64,000 nt of DNA from Roseateles oligotrophus (lineage in GTDB: Bacteria; Pseudomonadota; Gammaproteobacteria; Burkholderiales; Burkholderiaceae_C). The notes under the pieces are model-generated. The model was not told the origin of the DNA. It did not search any database and was given only the letters and a program-made list of their open reading frames with translations. Location of the stretch: positions 434,001 through 498,000 of the forward strand of contig NZ_JAJIRN010000002.1 in assembly GCF_025717515.1 (NCBI RefSeq). Direction: 5' to 3'. Positions 23,654-32,506 of this stretch are shown here, piece by piece. Position 1 is the stretch's first letter; each line of letters opens with the position of its first letter. A program made the translations under genes and the position numbers.

Positions 23654-26371
23654 ATGACTTCGATACGCGACCTCTGCCTCGCCCTGCTCTTGTCCAGCGG
23701 GATTCTAACGGCCCAGGCCCACGGCCTCAAACCCGTCACGACGGTCGAGGGCATCACCGAATACCGGCTCCCGAATGGGCTGCAATTGCTGTTGGCGCCG
23801 GATGATTCCAAACCCAGCACCACCGTCAACATGACTTACCGGGTCGGCTCCAAGCATGAGAACTACGGTGAGACCGGCATGGCGCATCTGCTGGAGCATC
23901 TGATCTTCAAGGGCAGCCCTAAGACGCCCGACCCATGGGGCGAGTTCAGCCGGCGCGGCCTGCAGGCCAACGGATCAACCTGGTTTGACCGCACCAACTA
24001 CTTCGCCGCCTTTGCCGCCAATGACGAGAATTTGAAATGGTATTTGCAGTGGCAGGCCGACGCGATGGTGAACAGCTTCATCGCTCGCCGCCATCTGGAC
24101 ACCGAGATGACGGTGGTGCGCAACGAGATGGAAAAAGGCGAGAACGATGCCGAAAGCGTGACGACGCAGCGGGTGCTGGCGGCCATGTACCAATGGCATA
24201 ACTACGGCAAGGACACGATTGGCGCGCGCGCCGATGTCGAGAACGTCGATATCAAGCGCCTGCAATCCTTCTACCGCCTGTACTACCAACCCGACAACGC
24301 GACGCTGACCGTGACCGGCAAGTTCAAACCCGAGCAGGTCTTGGGCTGGGTGGAGCAGAGCTTCGGCAAGCTGCCCAAATCCAGGCAGCCGCGCCCCAGG
24401 CAATACACGCTGGATCCCAGCCAGGACGGCGAGCGCATGCTGACGGTTCGCCGCGTCGGCGGCAATCCGCTCGCCATCGCCGCCTATCATGTGCCGCCCG
24501 GCGGGCACCCTGATTACGCCGCCATCGAGTTGCTGAGTTTGATCCTCAGCGAGGCTCCCAGCGGGCGCCTGCACAAGCGTCTGGTCGAAGAAAGCAAGCT
24601 GGCCACCTCGGTACATAACTTCGGCCTCGCACTGGCCGAGCCCGGGTTCTCGATGCTGATCGCCGAGGCCGCGCCGGGCGCTTCGCAAGACGAGTTGAAC
24701 CGTCAATTGGTCGCCGTGGTGGAGGGTTTTGCGGCCTTGCCCATCACCGCCGAGGAATTGCGCCGCGCCCAGACGCGCTGGCTGAACCGCTGGGATCACA
24801 GCTTCGCAAGCCCCGAGGAGGTCGGCGTAACGCTGTCGGAGACGATCGCGCAGGGCGACTGGCGTTTGTTCTTTCTGCTGCGTGACCGCGTCAAGGCGCT
24901 CACGCTGGAGGACCTGCAGCGTGTGGCCGAGGAGCGTTTCCTGGCGGCCAACCGCACGCAAGCACAGTACATCCCGACCGCCAAGGTACAGCGTGCGCCG
25001 GCGCCGGCCGCGCTCGACTTGGCCGCACAAATGCAGGGATTCAAGCCTCAAGCGACCACGGCGGATGCGGCCGTGCCGGCCTTCAATGCCACGCCGGCGC
25101 ATATCGACGCACAAACCCGATCCAACCAATTGGCCAATGGCATGCGACTGGCCCTGCTGGCCAAGCCCAGCCGGGGTCAGGCCTTCCAGGCCGTCATCAC
25201 CTTGCGCCTGGGCAGCGAGCAGGCGCTGTTCGGCAAGCAAAGCGTGGCTCAGCTGAGCGCCGCCATGCTCAGCAAGGGCACCGAGCAACTGGACCGCGAG
25301 GCCCTGCGTGACGCGCTGGACGCCGCCCGCGTGGAACTCGCCGTCGCGGCGCCCGGGGCCGACCGAGTCACAGTGAGCTGGAGCAGCAAGCGCGAGCATG
25401 CCGTGCGCTCGCTGGCCTTGGTCGCCGACATGCTGCGCCGGCCACGCTTGGAGGCAAGCGTGCTGGAGGAGGTGCGCAGCCAGGCCTTGGCCGCCGTGCA
25501 AGCGCAGCGCGATGACCCGCAAGGCGTGGCCGGCCGCGCGCTCGCCGCTGCCTTGGATCACTACCCGGCGGGCGACCCGCGCCATGCCCGCAGCTTCGAC
25601 GAGGAGCTGGCCGATCTGAAGGCGGTGACGCTGGCCGATGTGCGGGCCTTGCATGCTTCGCTGTACGGTGGGCAACAGGCAAATTTGGCCATGGTCGGCG
25701 ACTTCGATGCCGGCGCGGTCGCGGCGGCAGCGGCTCAGTTGCTGGGTGACTGGCACAGCGTCGACCCCAGCCAATACATCGCACAAAGCGTAGCGGGCCG
25801 GCCCGGCTCGCTGCAGTTGCTGGCCACGCCGGACAAGCCTAACGCAACCCTGCTGGGCAAGCTGCAACTGCCGATGACGGACGAGCATGCCGACCGCCCC
25901 GCCTTGACGATGGCCAACTATTTGCTCGGCGGCTCCAGCAGTTCGCGTCTTTGGGTGCGCGTCCGCGAGCAGGAAGGCCTGTCCTATGGCGTGGGTTCAG
26001 AACTGCGCTTTGATGCCCGCGACCCGCTGGCGGAGCTATGGATCTATGCCATCTTCGCGCCGGAGAATCGCGCCAAGCTGGAAAAGGCCTTGCGCGAGGA
26101 AGTCGCCCGCGCACTCAAAGACGGCTTCAGCCCGCGTGAAGTCAAGCAAGCCAAGCAGGCGCTGCTGAATGATCGCAGACTGGCCCTGGCGCAAGACGAA
26201 CAGCTCGGCGCTCAATTGGCCAGTAACGCCGAGCTTGGGCGCACGATGGCCAAGATACAGTCCCTCGACGATGCCTTGGACAAGCTCAGCCCGGAGCAGG
26301 TCAACGCTGCGCTGCGGCGTTATTTCAGTCTGCCGAACTTCACGTTGATTTTTGCCGGCGACTTCAAGTAA
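23654..26371 (+). CDS. M16-family zinc metallopeptidase, two-domain, secreted
   Basis: A 905-residue pitrilysin-family protease with a signal peptide (MTSIRDLCLALLLSSGILTAQA). The inverted zinc motif HxxEH is HLLEH at residues 78-82, with the downstream Glu ligand in RNEMEKGENDAE. A second, catalytically inactive M16 domain follows (from about residue 490, LANGMRLALLAKPSRGQAFQ), so the two halves should clam around short peptides in the periplasm. I chose ATG 23654 for its GGAG site and signal peptide rather than the in-frame start at 23579. The 637-codon antisense frame is a shadow. Confidence 0.92.
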   Translation: MTSIRDLCLALLLSSGILTAQAHGLKPVTTVEGITEYRLPNGLQLLLAPDDSKPSTTVNMTYRVGSKHENYGETGMAHLLEHLIFKGSPKTPDPWGEFSRRGLQANGSTWFDRTNYFAAFAANDENLKWYLQWQADAMVNSFIARRHLDTEMTVVRNEMEKGENDAESVTTQRVLAAMYQWHNYGKDTIGARADVENVDIKRLQSFYRLYYQPDNATLTVTGKFKPEQVLGWVEQSFGKLPKSRQPRPRQYTLDPSQDGERMLTVRRVGGNPLAIAAYHVPPGGHPDYAAIELLSLILSEAPSGRLHKRLVEESKLATSVHNFGLALAEPGFSMLIAEAAPGASQDELNRQLVAVVEGFAALPITAEELRRAQTRWLNRWDHSFASPEEVGVTLSETIAQGDWRLFFLLRDRVKALTLEDLQRVAEERFLAANRTQAQYIPTAKVQRAPAPAALDLAAQMQGFKPQATTADAAVPAFNATPAHIDAQTRSNQLANGMRLALLAKPSRGQAFQAVITLRLGSEQALFGKQSVAQLSAAMLSKGTEQLDREALRDALDAARVELAVAAPGADRVTVSWSSKREHAVRSLALVADMLRRPRLEASVLEEVRSQALAAVQAQRDDPQGVAGRALAAALDHYPAGDPRHARSFDEELADLKAVTLADVRALHASLYGGQQANLAMVGDFDAGAVAAAAAQLLGDWHSVDPSQYIAQSVAGRPGSLQLLATPDKPNATLLGKLQLPMTDEHADRPALTMANYLLGGSSSSRLWVRVREQEGLSYGVGSELRFDARDPLAELWIYAIFAPENRAKLEKALREEVARALKDGFSPREVKQAKQALLNDRRLALAQDEQLGAQLASNAELGRTMAKIQSLDDALDKLSPEQVNAALRRYFSLPNFTLIFAGDFK

Positions 26372-26473
26372 GGGGGAACAGCAATATTGCCATTCCTCCG
26401 CGACAAAACTGGTCCATAAGGGCAATACACTGAACCATCAGCTTGTAGCTTGAGCTTCGGATTCAAACAATTC

Positions 26474-27334
26474 ATGCCCATAGCCAGATCAAACGCTCTA
26501 TGCCCGTACTGTGACCATGTGAGTCCGGCCGGCTCCAAATTCTGTAATGACTGCGGGGCCGCGTTGCACCTGCGGCCTTGCCCGCATTGCGGCTCGGTCA
26601 ACGACATTACGCTGAGCGAGCAATGCTCACGCTGCAACGGTGATCTCGGTTTCAGCGAAGCGGCCGGCGTCGAGGCGGCCGGCGCTACCGAGGCGGTTGT
26701 CGAAACCACGCCCACCAATGCGCCGCCACAGACAGCGGGGAATATTGAGTCCGCGCCACCGCTCTTGCAACACGCCGAACCCTTTGGTCAAGCCAAGACG
26801 AGCCGGGCGCCGCTGATCGCCATGGCCCTGCTTGGCGTCGCGGCGGCCGCCTATTTCGGCTTGCGCCCAGCGCCCGAGGCCGGGCCAAACAAGCTGGCGC
26901 AAAGCGAAGTGCCGGCGCCCACAAAGCCCGCCAACGTCGAGACGGCTGCGGTTGTGCTCGCGGCCGAGCCCGCCGCCTCCGCCGCACCATTGCCGGTCCG
27001 GGAAGAACCCGCCAGCGCGACCCCAAATGACCCCGCCTTGGCGCAAGCAAAGGAGGCGGTCACTACACCCGCCTCGCCCGCCTTCGCCGCGTCGATCGCC
27101 AAGTTGACGCCGCCCGGCGCCGGCAAAGCCATCTCCAGGCGCGAGGCCGCGGCGGCAGCGGCTGCCGCAGCCGCCGCCGCCAACTCGGTGACGGAGCCCT
27201 ATGGCAGCCGACCGCGCACGCGCAGCGGCGTCGGCGAGGGCCTTGATTTGAAGCAACCCAATATTGGCACCTGCACCGACGCCGCCTTGGCTTTGGGCCT
27301 GTGCACACAAGAAGCCAATCCCAGGAGCCCTTGA
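26474..27334 (+). CDS. Double zinc-ribbon, single-pass membrane protein with Cx9C tail
   Basis: A 286-residue protein. Residues about 10-55 contain four CxxC pairs (CPYC, CNDC, CPHC, CSRC), a double zinc ribbon. A hydrophobic segment (LIAMALLGVAAAAYFGL, about 115-131) follows, then a Pro/Ala-rich linker and a poly-Ala stretch (about 230-242). The last 18 residues hold C-T-D-A-A-L-A-L-G-L-C, the same Cx9C/LGLC tail as in the next protein. The zinc ribbon should face the cytoplasm and the tail the periplasm. The start at 26474 is preferred over an in-frame TTG at 26450. Its stop directly precedes the TAXI gene, so the pair is co-translated. Function unknown. Confidence 0.7.
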   Translation: MPIARSNALCPYCDHVSPAGSKFCNDCGAALHLRPCPHCGSVNDITLSEQCSRCNGDLGFSEAAGVEAAGATEAVVETTPTNAPPQTAGNIESAPPLLQHAEPFGQAKTSRAPLIAMALLGVAAAAYFGLRPAPEAGPNKLAQSEVPAPTKPANVETAAVVLAAEPAASAAPLPVREEPASATPNDPALAQAKEAVTTPASPAFAASIAKLTPPGAGKAISRREAAAAAAAAAAAANSVTEPYGSRPRTRSGVGEGLDLKQPNIGTCTDAALALGLCTQEANPRSP

Positions 27335-28369
27335 ATGAAATTACCGCTGATACCTGTATTCGCCGTTCTTGCTGCCGCTTTGCTGGCTCCTTGCAGCTGG
27401 GCCGCGGCCATGCCCGAATACAAGATAGTGACGGCCTCGGAGAAGGGTACCTACTTCGCCATCGGCCGCGACCTCGCCAAGTTCGTCGCGCCCGACGCAG
27501 GATTTTCACTGGAGGTGTTGCCGACCTCGGGCTCGGCCGCCAACGTCAAGCTAATGCGTTACGAGCCGGGCGTAAAAATGGCGGTCGTGCAGGCCGATGT
27601 CTACCAGGCGTTTTTGGACAAGGCGGCCGGAGGCAACCCGGAGGCGGCCGCGATCATCAAGCCGTTGCGGGTTATTTTGCCGCTCTACAACACCGAGATT
27701 CACTACATTGTTCGCGCCGATTCCGAGCTGAATTATTTACACGACATCAAAGACGCCCGCATCAACGGTGGCCTGGTCGGCAGCGGCGCGGCCTTGATCA
27801 CCCATACCCTGTACCGGATGATGTTCAACGGCCCGATGGCCGAAGACAAGGCCAGCTTCTTGTCCAACGAAGAGGCCTTGGTCAAGCTGATTGGCGACAA
27901 GTCGGTCGATGTGGTGGTGGTGGCGGCCGGTCAACCGGCGCCCTTGATCGCCAATATGAAGCCCGAAGCGCAGAAGTTCATCAAGCTGCTCAAGTTTGAC
28001 CCGACCCATGCTTCGGCCCAAGCGGCGCTGAATGTGTACGCCCCCGCAAAAGTGCTGACCAGCAACTATCCCAATTTGCTGACCGAGGACTTCACCACCA
28101 TCTCGGTCGGCGCCTTCTTGGTCACCTATGACTACAACTTGAAGGACACCGTCGAAAGCTTCGGGCGCCTGGGCAAGTCGCTGTGCCAGAACTTTTCGCG
28201 CTTGCAAGCCGAAGGCCACCCGAAGTGGCGCGAGGTCGATTTGAGCCTGCCCAAGTTGGCACCGGGCTGGACCTATTACCCACCGACGACCTACCAATTG
28301 CGCAACTGCGTGGTCAAGAAGGTCAAAAAATGCTCGGCCGAAGAACGCATATTGGGGCTCTGCGGCTGA
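27335..28369 (+). CDS. TAXI-family TRAP transporter solute-binding protein
   Basis: A 344-residue periplasmic protein with signal peptide (PLIPVFAVLAAALLAPCSWAAA). The opening YKIVTASEKGTYFAIGRDLA and LPTSGSAANVKLMRYEPGVK are the TAXI (TRAP-associated extracytoplasmic immunogenic) signature, a family that binds glutamate, 2-oxoglutarate or other acids. No TRAP permease gene is close by, so it may serve as a sensor or use a distant permease. The C-terminus, C-S-A-E-E-R-I-L-G-L-C-G, shares a Cx9C/LGLC tail with the zinc-ribbon protein encoded immediately upstream (AGGAG ribosome site between them). It converges with the hybrid kinase gene. Confidence 0.88.
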   Translation: MKLPLIPVFAVLAAALLAPCSWAAAMPEYKIVTASEKGTYFAIGRDLAKFVAPDAGFSLEVLPTSGSAANVKLMRYEPGVKMAVVQADVYQAFLDKAAGGNPEAAAIIKPLRVILPLYNTEIHYIVRADSELNYLHDIKDARINGGLVGSGAALITHTLYRMMFNGPMAEDKASFLSNEEALVKLIGDKSVDVVVVAAGQPAPLIANMKPEAQKFIKLLKFDPTHASAQAALNVYAPAKVLTSNYPNLLTEDFTTISVGAFLVTYDYNLKDTVESFGRLGKSLCQNFSRLQAEGHPKWREVDLSLPKLAPGWTYYPPTTYQLRNCVVKKVKKCSAEERILGLCG

Positions 28370-28385
28370 GCTTGACTCCACCGAG

Positions 28386-28403
28386 AGGTCGGCTTGCCGA
28401 CCT
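28386..28403. repeat. Perfect 8-bp stem-loop between convergent genes
   Basis: AGGTCGGC (28386-28393), two-base loop TT, GCCGACCT (28396-28403), just after the TAXI gene stop. No T run follows, so it may be a Rho-assisted stop point or mRNA-end stabiliser. Confidence 0.45.
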
Positions 28404-28509
28404 GCGCCAAGGTCTGGCGCCATTTGCTGCGCTAGCAGGAAAGCGATCTGGGTCGCGCCAATCTTCAAGCCGGTCAAGAGCCCGTATTGCTGACGCGTTA
28501 CCCCGGTGG

Positions 28510-30288
28510 CTAAATATTCAATTGCGAATCAGGGGAAGCAGACTTTGTTTGCTCCGCCAAGGCGGTTCTGATCGCCCCCAACAACTGCGCCTCAAGCACG
28601 GGTTTGTGCAACAACACCAAACCGGCCGCGTGGGCTTCGCGCAAGCGTTCGGGCGCCGTGTCGCCGGTGATCAGCACCGCCGGCAAACCGGGTAGGGCAC
28701 TCCTCAGCGAGCGCAGCGCGGAGATGCCATCGTCGGCGCCACGCAGTCGCAAATCGCTCAAGACGATATCGGGCCGCCGCATCAGGCTTTGCAGAATGGC
28801 CTCCCGCGTGCTGCCAACCGCCGTGACATCACAGCCGTAGCCTTGCAACAAGGCCGCCATCGCTTCGCGCACCGGTGCTTCGTCGTCCAGCACCAGCACA
28901 TGCAAATGAGGCAACTGCCCCGCACTCGGCTCGCCGGCCTCATCCGGGGCCAAGCCCAATTCGGCAGCTTCTAGCCCCAAGCTGAACCGGCAACCCTGGC
29001 CAAGCACCGAAGACAAGCCCAGATGCAGATCCAATAAATCAACCAGGCGAGCAACGATTGACAAACCCAGGCCGAGGCCGTTGGCGCGGTCGCGCTCGGG
29101 GTTGCCGACTTGATAGAACTCTTCAAAAATCCGCGCTTGTTCATCGGCCGCGATGCCCCGGCCGGTATCGCAAATGCAGACCCGCCAGACCGCCTCGTCG
29201 CGCTCGACCATGACGGAGATATGCCCTTGGTCGGTGTACTTGATTGCGTTGTCGATCAAGTTTCGCAGCACTCGCTCCAACAGCACCGGGTCTGTTTCCA
29301 CAAAAGCATCGGCCGGGCAGCCCAACTCCAAGGCCAAGCCCTTGCCATTGGCTGCCGCCTGCATTTCCTGACAAAGCCGGGCCAACCACAGTTGCAGGCC
29401 GAAGACCCGCGGCTTGACCTGCACCACGCCGGCGTCGAGCTTGGAAATATCCAGCAGCACGTCCATTTGCGCGGCCAGCGACTGCACCGCCAGATTCATG
29501 CTGCGCACGATGCCGGTGCTGACATCGTCCAGCGGCCGCCGCATCAGGGCCGCACCAAACAAGGACAGCGTGTGCATGGGTTGGCGCAGGTCATGGCTGG
29601 CCGCAGCCAGAAAACGGGTCTTGGCCGATATGGCCGACTCGGCCCGTTCAAGTGCCAAGCTCAGTTGCTGATTGCTGCTGGCCTGCTGGTGGCGAATCAA
29701 GACAGAGTCGACAAAGATGCGGTAAGCATCGCGAGCCATGCCGGCCAGAATCCAGGCGAAGGCCAATATCAAACCGGCCAGCGCCAGCTCCAACCAGGTG
29801 ACCGGCCTTTGCCCACCGCCGCCAAGGCTCCAAGCCAGACTATTGGACAGACTCAGCGGCAATAAGAAGCTCAACAGCACCGGCCAATAACCGGCCGTCG
29901 TCGCCACCGAACCGGCGCACAGTCCAAGCAAAAGAATGGTCTGCACCATCCGTTCGTAGTCGCTCAAGAAAGGCACAAACGCAACCGAAGCGCTGTAGAC
30001 GATGCCATTGAGGGCGCTCAAGCCACTGGCCCAGCGCAGCCGCTTCCGGGCCGGCCTGTGCTGCGGCACAGCCAAGCGCTGCAAGGCCCAACGCCGAAAG
30101 GCCAGCACCGAGAAAACCAGCGAAATCCAGCCCAATACCCATCCATGCGGAACGCTGCCCCAGGCCATTGCCGCAATCACCAGCGCACTGACACCGACCG
30201 GGTAAGGCAGACGTCGGCTCTGCCGCGCCAGCAAACGCAGCAATTCCTCGTCCACGGCGGCCTGTTCGGCCAAGGACCCACGCGCCAT
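28510..30288 (-). CDS. Hybrid sensor histidine kinase/response regulator
   Basis: A 592-residue inner-membrane kinase. The N-terminal 180 residues hold about six hydrophobic segments (for example LVIAAMAWGSVPHGWVLGWI). The phospho-acceptor box is FLAAASHDLRQPMHTLSLFG with His232, followed by the ATPase domain with N box NLIDNAIKYTD, DTGRGIA and GLGLGLSIVARL. A receiver domain closes the protein, with the phospho-Asp at 512 in LSDLRLRG and Lys in LLHKPV. The RQP form of the H box is typical of the RpfC/FixL-type hybrid group. I chose ATG 30288 (GGGAG before it). No separate response regulator gene adjoins it. It converges with the TAXI gene. Confidence 0.9.
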   Translation of the reverse strand: MARGSLAEQAAVDEELLRLLARQSRRLPYPVGVSALVIAAMAWGSVPHGWVLGWISLVFSVLAFRRWALQRLAVPQHRPARKRLRWASGLSALNGIVYSASVAFVPFLSDYERMVQTILLLGLCAGSVATTAGYWPVLLSFLLPLSLSNSLAWSLGGGGQRPVTWLELALAGLILAFAWILAGMARDAYRIFVDSVLIRHQQASSNQQLSLALERAESAISAKTRFLAAASHDLRQPMHTLSLFGAALMRRPLDDVSTGIVRSMNLAVQSLAAQMDVLLDISKLDAGVVQVKPRVFGLQLWLARLCQEMQAAANGKGLALELGCPADAFVETDPVLLERVLRNLIDNAIKYTDQGHISVMVERDEAVWRVCICDTGRGIAADEQARIFEEFYQVGNPERDRANGLGLGLSIVARLVDLLDLHLGLSSVLGQGCRFSLGLEAAELGLAPDEAGEPSAGQLPHLHVLVLDDEAPVREAMAALLQGYGCDVTAVGSTREAILQSLMRRPDIVLSDLRLRGADDGISALRSLRSALPGLPAVLITGDTAPERLREAHAAGLVLLHKPVLEAQLLGAIRTALAEQTKSASPDSQLNI

Positions 30289-30535
30289 CAAAACTCCCAC
30301 GGGAAAGCCCTGTTGAGTATCCCCCCGGCAGCCGCCAGGATCGATGGCACAAAAAACTAAGCCGACAAGCGCCACCCTTGCGGGCATTGCTTGTCGGCGT
30401 CGTCTTCCTCCCCCTTCAACCAACACGCCGAGGTCCAGGCGGCGTATCGATCAGTGCCTAGTATCTTGCTTGCAGTGACTGCCCGCCATCCCCCTCAAGA
30501 GGGATGCCCCCCCCCTATGGAAACCCTAAATAGCC

Positions 30536-31123
30536 TCAAACCAGGGCGACCCGCGCCGGTTGGCGCGCCTCTCGCAACACATCGTCAAGCAAATTCAGGT
30601 AGTAGGCCAGCGGCGGCGTTCGCTTGCCCGGTTGTTTGGCCAAATCATCCCAGCGACGCAGTTGCAGCGCCCGGCTGGATTGCGCTTGCGCGAGAAAGAG
30701 CATGCGCTCCTCGGCGTTCATACGGCCCCCTTGGAGGCCCAGTGAATGTTGTGAGGCGGCCGACAAACCCACTGCATAGCGCTCATCGGTAGAAACCAGG
30801 TAACGCTTGGCCTGTACGTGCAGGCGGATGGGTTCCAGCACCTCTGGGCCAAAGCCGCCGGACGCCAACATCGTCAGCGCACGCAACTCATGCTCTTCGC
30901 GATTCAAACTCGCTTTGGCCGGGCCATCGATCAACTCCCCCAGATCATGCAACAAGGCTGCCGCTACCAAGGTGTTGTCGGCATAGGCCCATTCGGCCAA
31001 TTGCGCGCATTGCAGCGCATGTTCCAACGCGGACACGCTCTCACGCGGCTCCAGGCGTCGCCCGGTGTAAATCGTCGCGCCACGACGCTCGAACAAGGCT
31101 TCGATCTTGTGTACAACATCCAT
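30536..31123 (-). CDS. HD-domain protein, PhnZ-like (possible diiron oxygenase)
   Basis: A 195-residue HD protein. The metal ligands are H in LEHALQCAQLAE, the HD pair in AALLHDLGELI, and further His residues in LNREEHELRAL and PIRLHVQAKRYL. The order matches phosphonate-degradation HD oxygenases such as PhnZ, which split 2-amino-1-hydroxyethylphosphonate, and the related MIOX-type diiron enzymes. No PhnY-like hydroxylase or other phosphonate gene is in the window, so the substrate could be different. Start chosen at 31123 (MDVVHKIEALF); the upstream extension to 31222 is not family-like. Stands alone, divergent from the cytochrome b561 gene. Confidence 0.75.
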   Translation of the reverse strand: MDVVHKIEALFERRGATIYTGRRLEPRESVSALEHALQCAQLAEWAYADNTLVAAALLHDLGELIDGPAKASLNREEHELRALTMLASGGFGPEVLEPIRLHVQAKRYLVSTDERYAVGLSAASQHSLGLQGGRMNAEERMLFLAQAQSSRALQLRRWDDLAKQPGKRTPPLAYYLNLLDDVLREARQPARVALV

Positions 31124-31302
31124 CTCGGTCACCCTTGAAAGCCAATGCCGGCATCTTGCTCTGTGGGCGATGACCGCACCATGACGGAACCATGAATCCG
31201 CAGTGAAGGTGAATGCTGCCAAATTCGATCATTCAAAAACCGTGAACAGTAAACACAAGCCTGCTGAACCCTAGGCGTCGATGCATCGCGCACACTCCAT
31301 TC

Positions 31303-31890
31303 ATGGAAAAATACCTGAACCCTCCACCCGACGCTAACGCCCTGCCGCTGCGTTACAGTGCCGTCGCGATGGCCTTGCATTGGTTACTCGCCCTGGCCAT
31401 CGTCGGCTCACTCGGCCTGGGTTTGTATATGAGCGATCTGCCCTTTTCACCGAGCCGGCTGAAGCTCTACAACTGGCATAAATGGGCCGGCGTGAGCATT
31501 CTGTTGCTATCGGCCTTGCGCCTGCTTTGGCGCCTCACGCATCGCCCGCCCGCCGACTTGCCGATGCCTGCCCTTCAAGCAAGAGCGGCCCATTTGACGC
31601 ACGCGCTGCTGTACGCCCTCTTCTTCGCCGTGCCCTTGGCCGGCTGGGCCTACAGCTCGGCGGCGGGCTTTCCGATTGTGTGGTTCGGCGTACTGCCGCT
31701 GCCGGATTTTGTGCCGGTCGACAAGGCCTTGGCGGAAGCCTTCAAGCTTGCCCACAAGCTGCTCGCCTATGGCTTGACGGCGCTGATCTTGGCGCATCTT
31801 GGCGCCGCCCTCAAACATCATTTCATCGACCGTGACGGCCTGCTTCAGCGCATGTTGCCATTCAAAACAAAGACCACCGCTTCAATATGA
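31303..31890 (+). CDS. Cytochrome b561 family protein
   Basis: A 195-residue, four-helix inner-membrane di-haem cytochrome. Helix 1 has the haem ligand in VAMALHWLLALAIVGSLGLG, helix 2 LYNWHKWAGVSILLLSALRL, then LTHALLYALFFAVPLAGWAY and KLAHKLLAYGLTALILAHLG, with the expected pairs of His residues. Such proteins pass electrons from quinol to small carriers or quench superoxide (CybB type). The stop overlaps the start of the first YceI gene, and b561-YceI operons are common, so the YceI lipocalins may deliver an isoprenoid quinone to it. Confidence 0.9.
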   Translation: MEKYLNPPPDANALPLRYSAVAMALHWLLALAIVGSLGLGLYMSDLPFSPSRLKLYNWHKWAGVSILLLSALRLLWRLTHRPPADLPMPALQARAAHLTHALLYALFFAVPLAGWAYSSAAGFPIVWFGVLPLPDFVPVDKALAEAFKLAHKLLAYGLTALILAHLGAALKHHFIDRDGLLQRMLPFKTKTTASI

Positions 31891-32447
31891 AAACCCTGCT
31901 CCAACTTCTTTTGATCCCCCTGGCCTGTGCCACCGGGCCCGCCAGCGCGGCCGATTTACTGGCGGCACAAAGCGAGCTTGTCTTCACCAGCCGCCAAATG
32001 GGCGTGCCGGTCGATGGCCGCTTCAAGCGCTTCGATGCGAAGCTGAATTTCGACCCCAAAAAGCCCGAGACCGGCCAAGTCTCGTTCACGATCGACCTGG
32101 GCAGCGTCGCGCTGGGCGCGCCGGAGCTGGAGGCCGAGTTGGCCAAAGCGCCCTGGTTTGACAGCAAAAAACTGCCGCAAGCGAGCTTTCAGAGCAGTGC
32201 GATCAAAGCCACGGGCGCCAATCGCTTCGAGGTCGCCGGCAGGCTGACGATCAAGGGCCAGAGCCGCGATATCGTCGTGCCCATCAGCCTCAACCAGGCC
32301 GGCGGCATCACCGGCGCAACCGGCGCCTTCGTGCTGAAACGGCTTGAGTTCAAGATCGGCGACGGCGAATGGGCCGACCCGGCCTTGGTCGCCAACGAGG
32401 TGCAGGTCAAATTCAAACTGGCCTTCAGCGGCATCGCTCCGCTCTGA
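31887..32447 (+). CDS. YceI-family periplasmic lipid-binding protein 1
   Basis: A 186-residue protein with signal peptide (LLQLLLIPLACATGPASA) and one YceI lipocalin-like beta-barrel (RQMGVPVDGRFKRFDAKLNF, SFTIDLGSVALGAPELEAEL, LTIKGQSRDIVVPISL). The family binds polyisoprenoid chains such as ubiquinone-8. It overlaps the cytochrome b561 gene by four bases and precedes a second YceI gene after 59 bases, so all three probably form one operon for a membrane redox or acid-stress function. Confidence 0.9.
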   Translation: MKTLLQLLLIPLACATGPASAADLLAAQSELVFTSRQMGVPVDGRFKRFDAKLNFDPKKPETGQVSFTIDLGSVALGAPELEAELAKAPWFDSKKLPQASFQSSAIKATGANRFEVAGRLTIKGQSRDIVVPISLNQAGGITGATGAFVLKRLEFKIGDGEWADPALVANEVQVKFKLAFSGIAPL

Positions 32448-32506
32448 CTTTCCCCCTTTTCAATCTCCCTATTCAATCCTTCACCCACCACAAGACTCTT
32501 TGACCC

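Noticed and set aside
23975-25888. A 637-codon open frame on the minus strand inside the M16 protease gene
   Set aside because: It is the antisense shadow of a clear, full-length protease gene in a high-GC genome; its translation is rich in Gln, His, Arg and Leu with no domain.
26450-26473. TTG start for the zinc-ribbon gene
   Set aside because: The ATG at 26474 keeps the whole zinc ribbon and is the commoner start codon.
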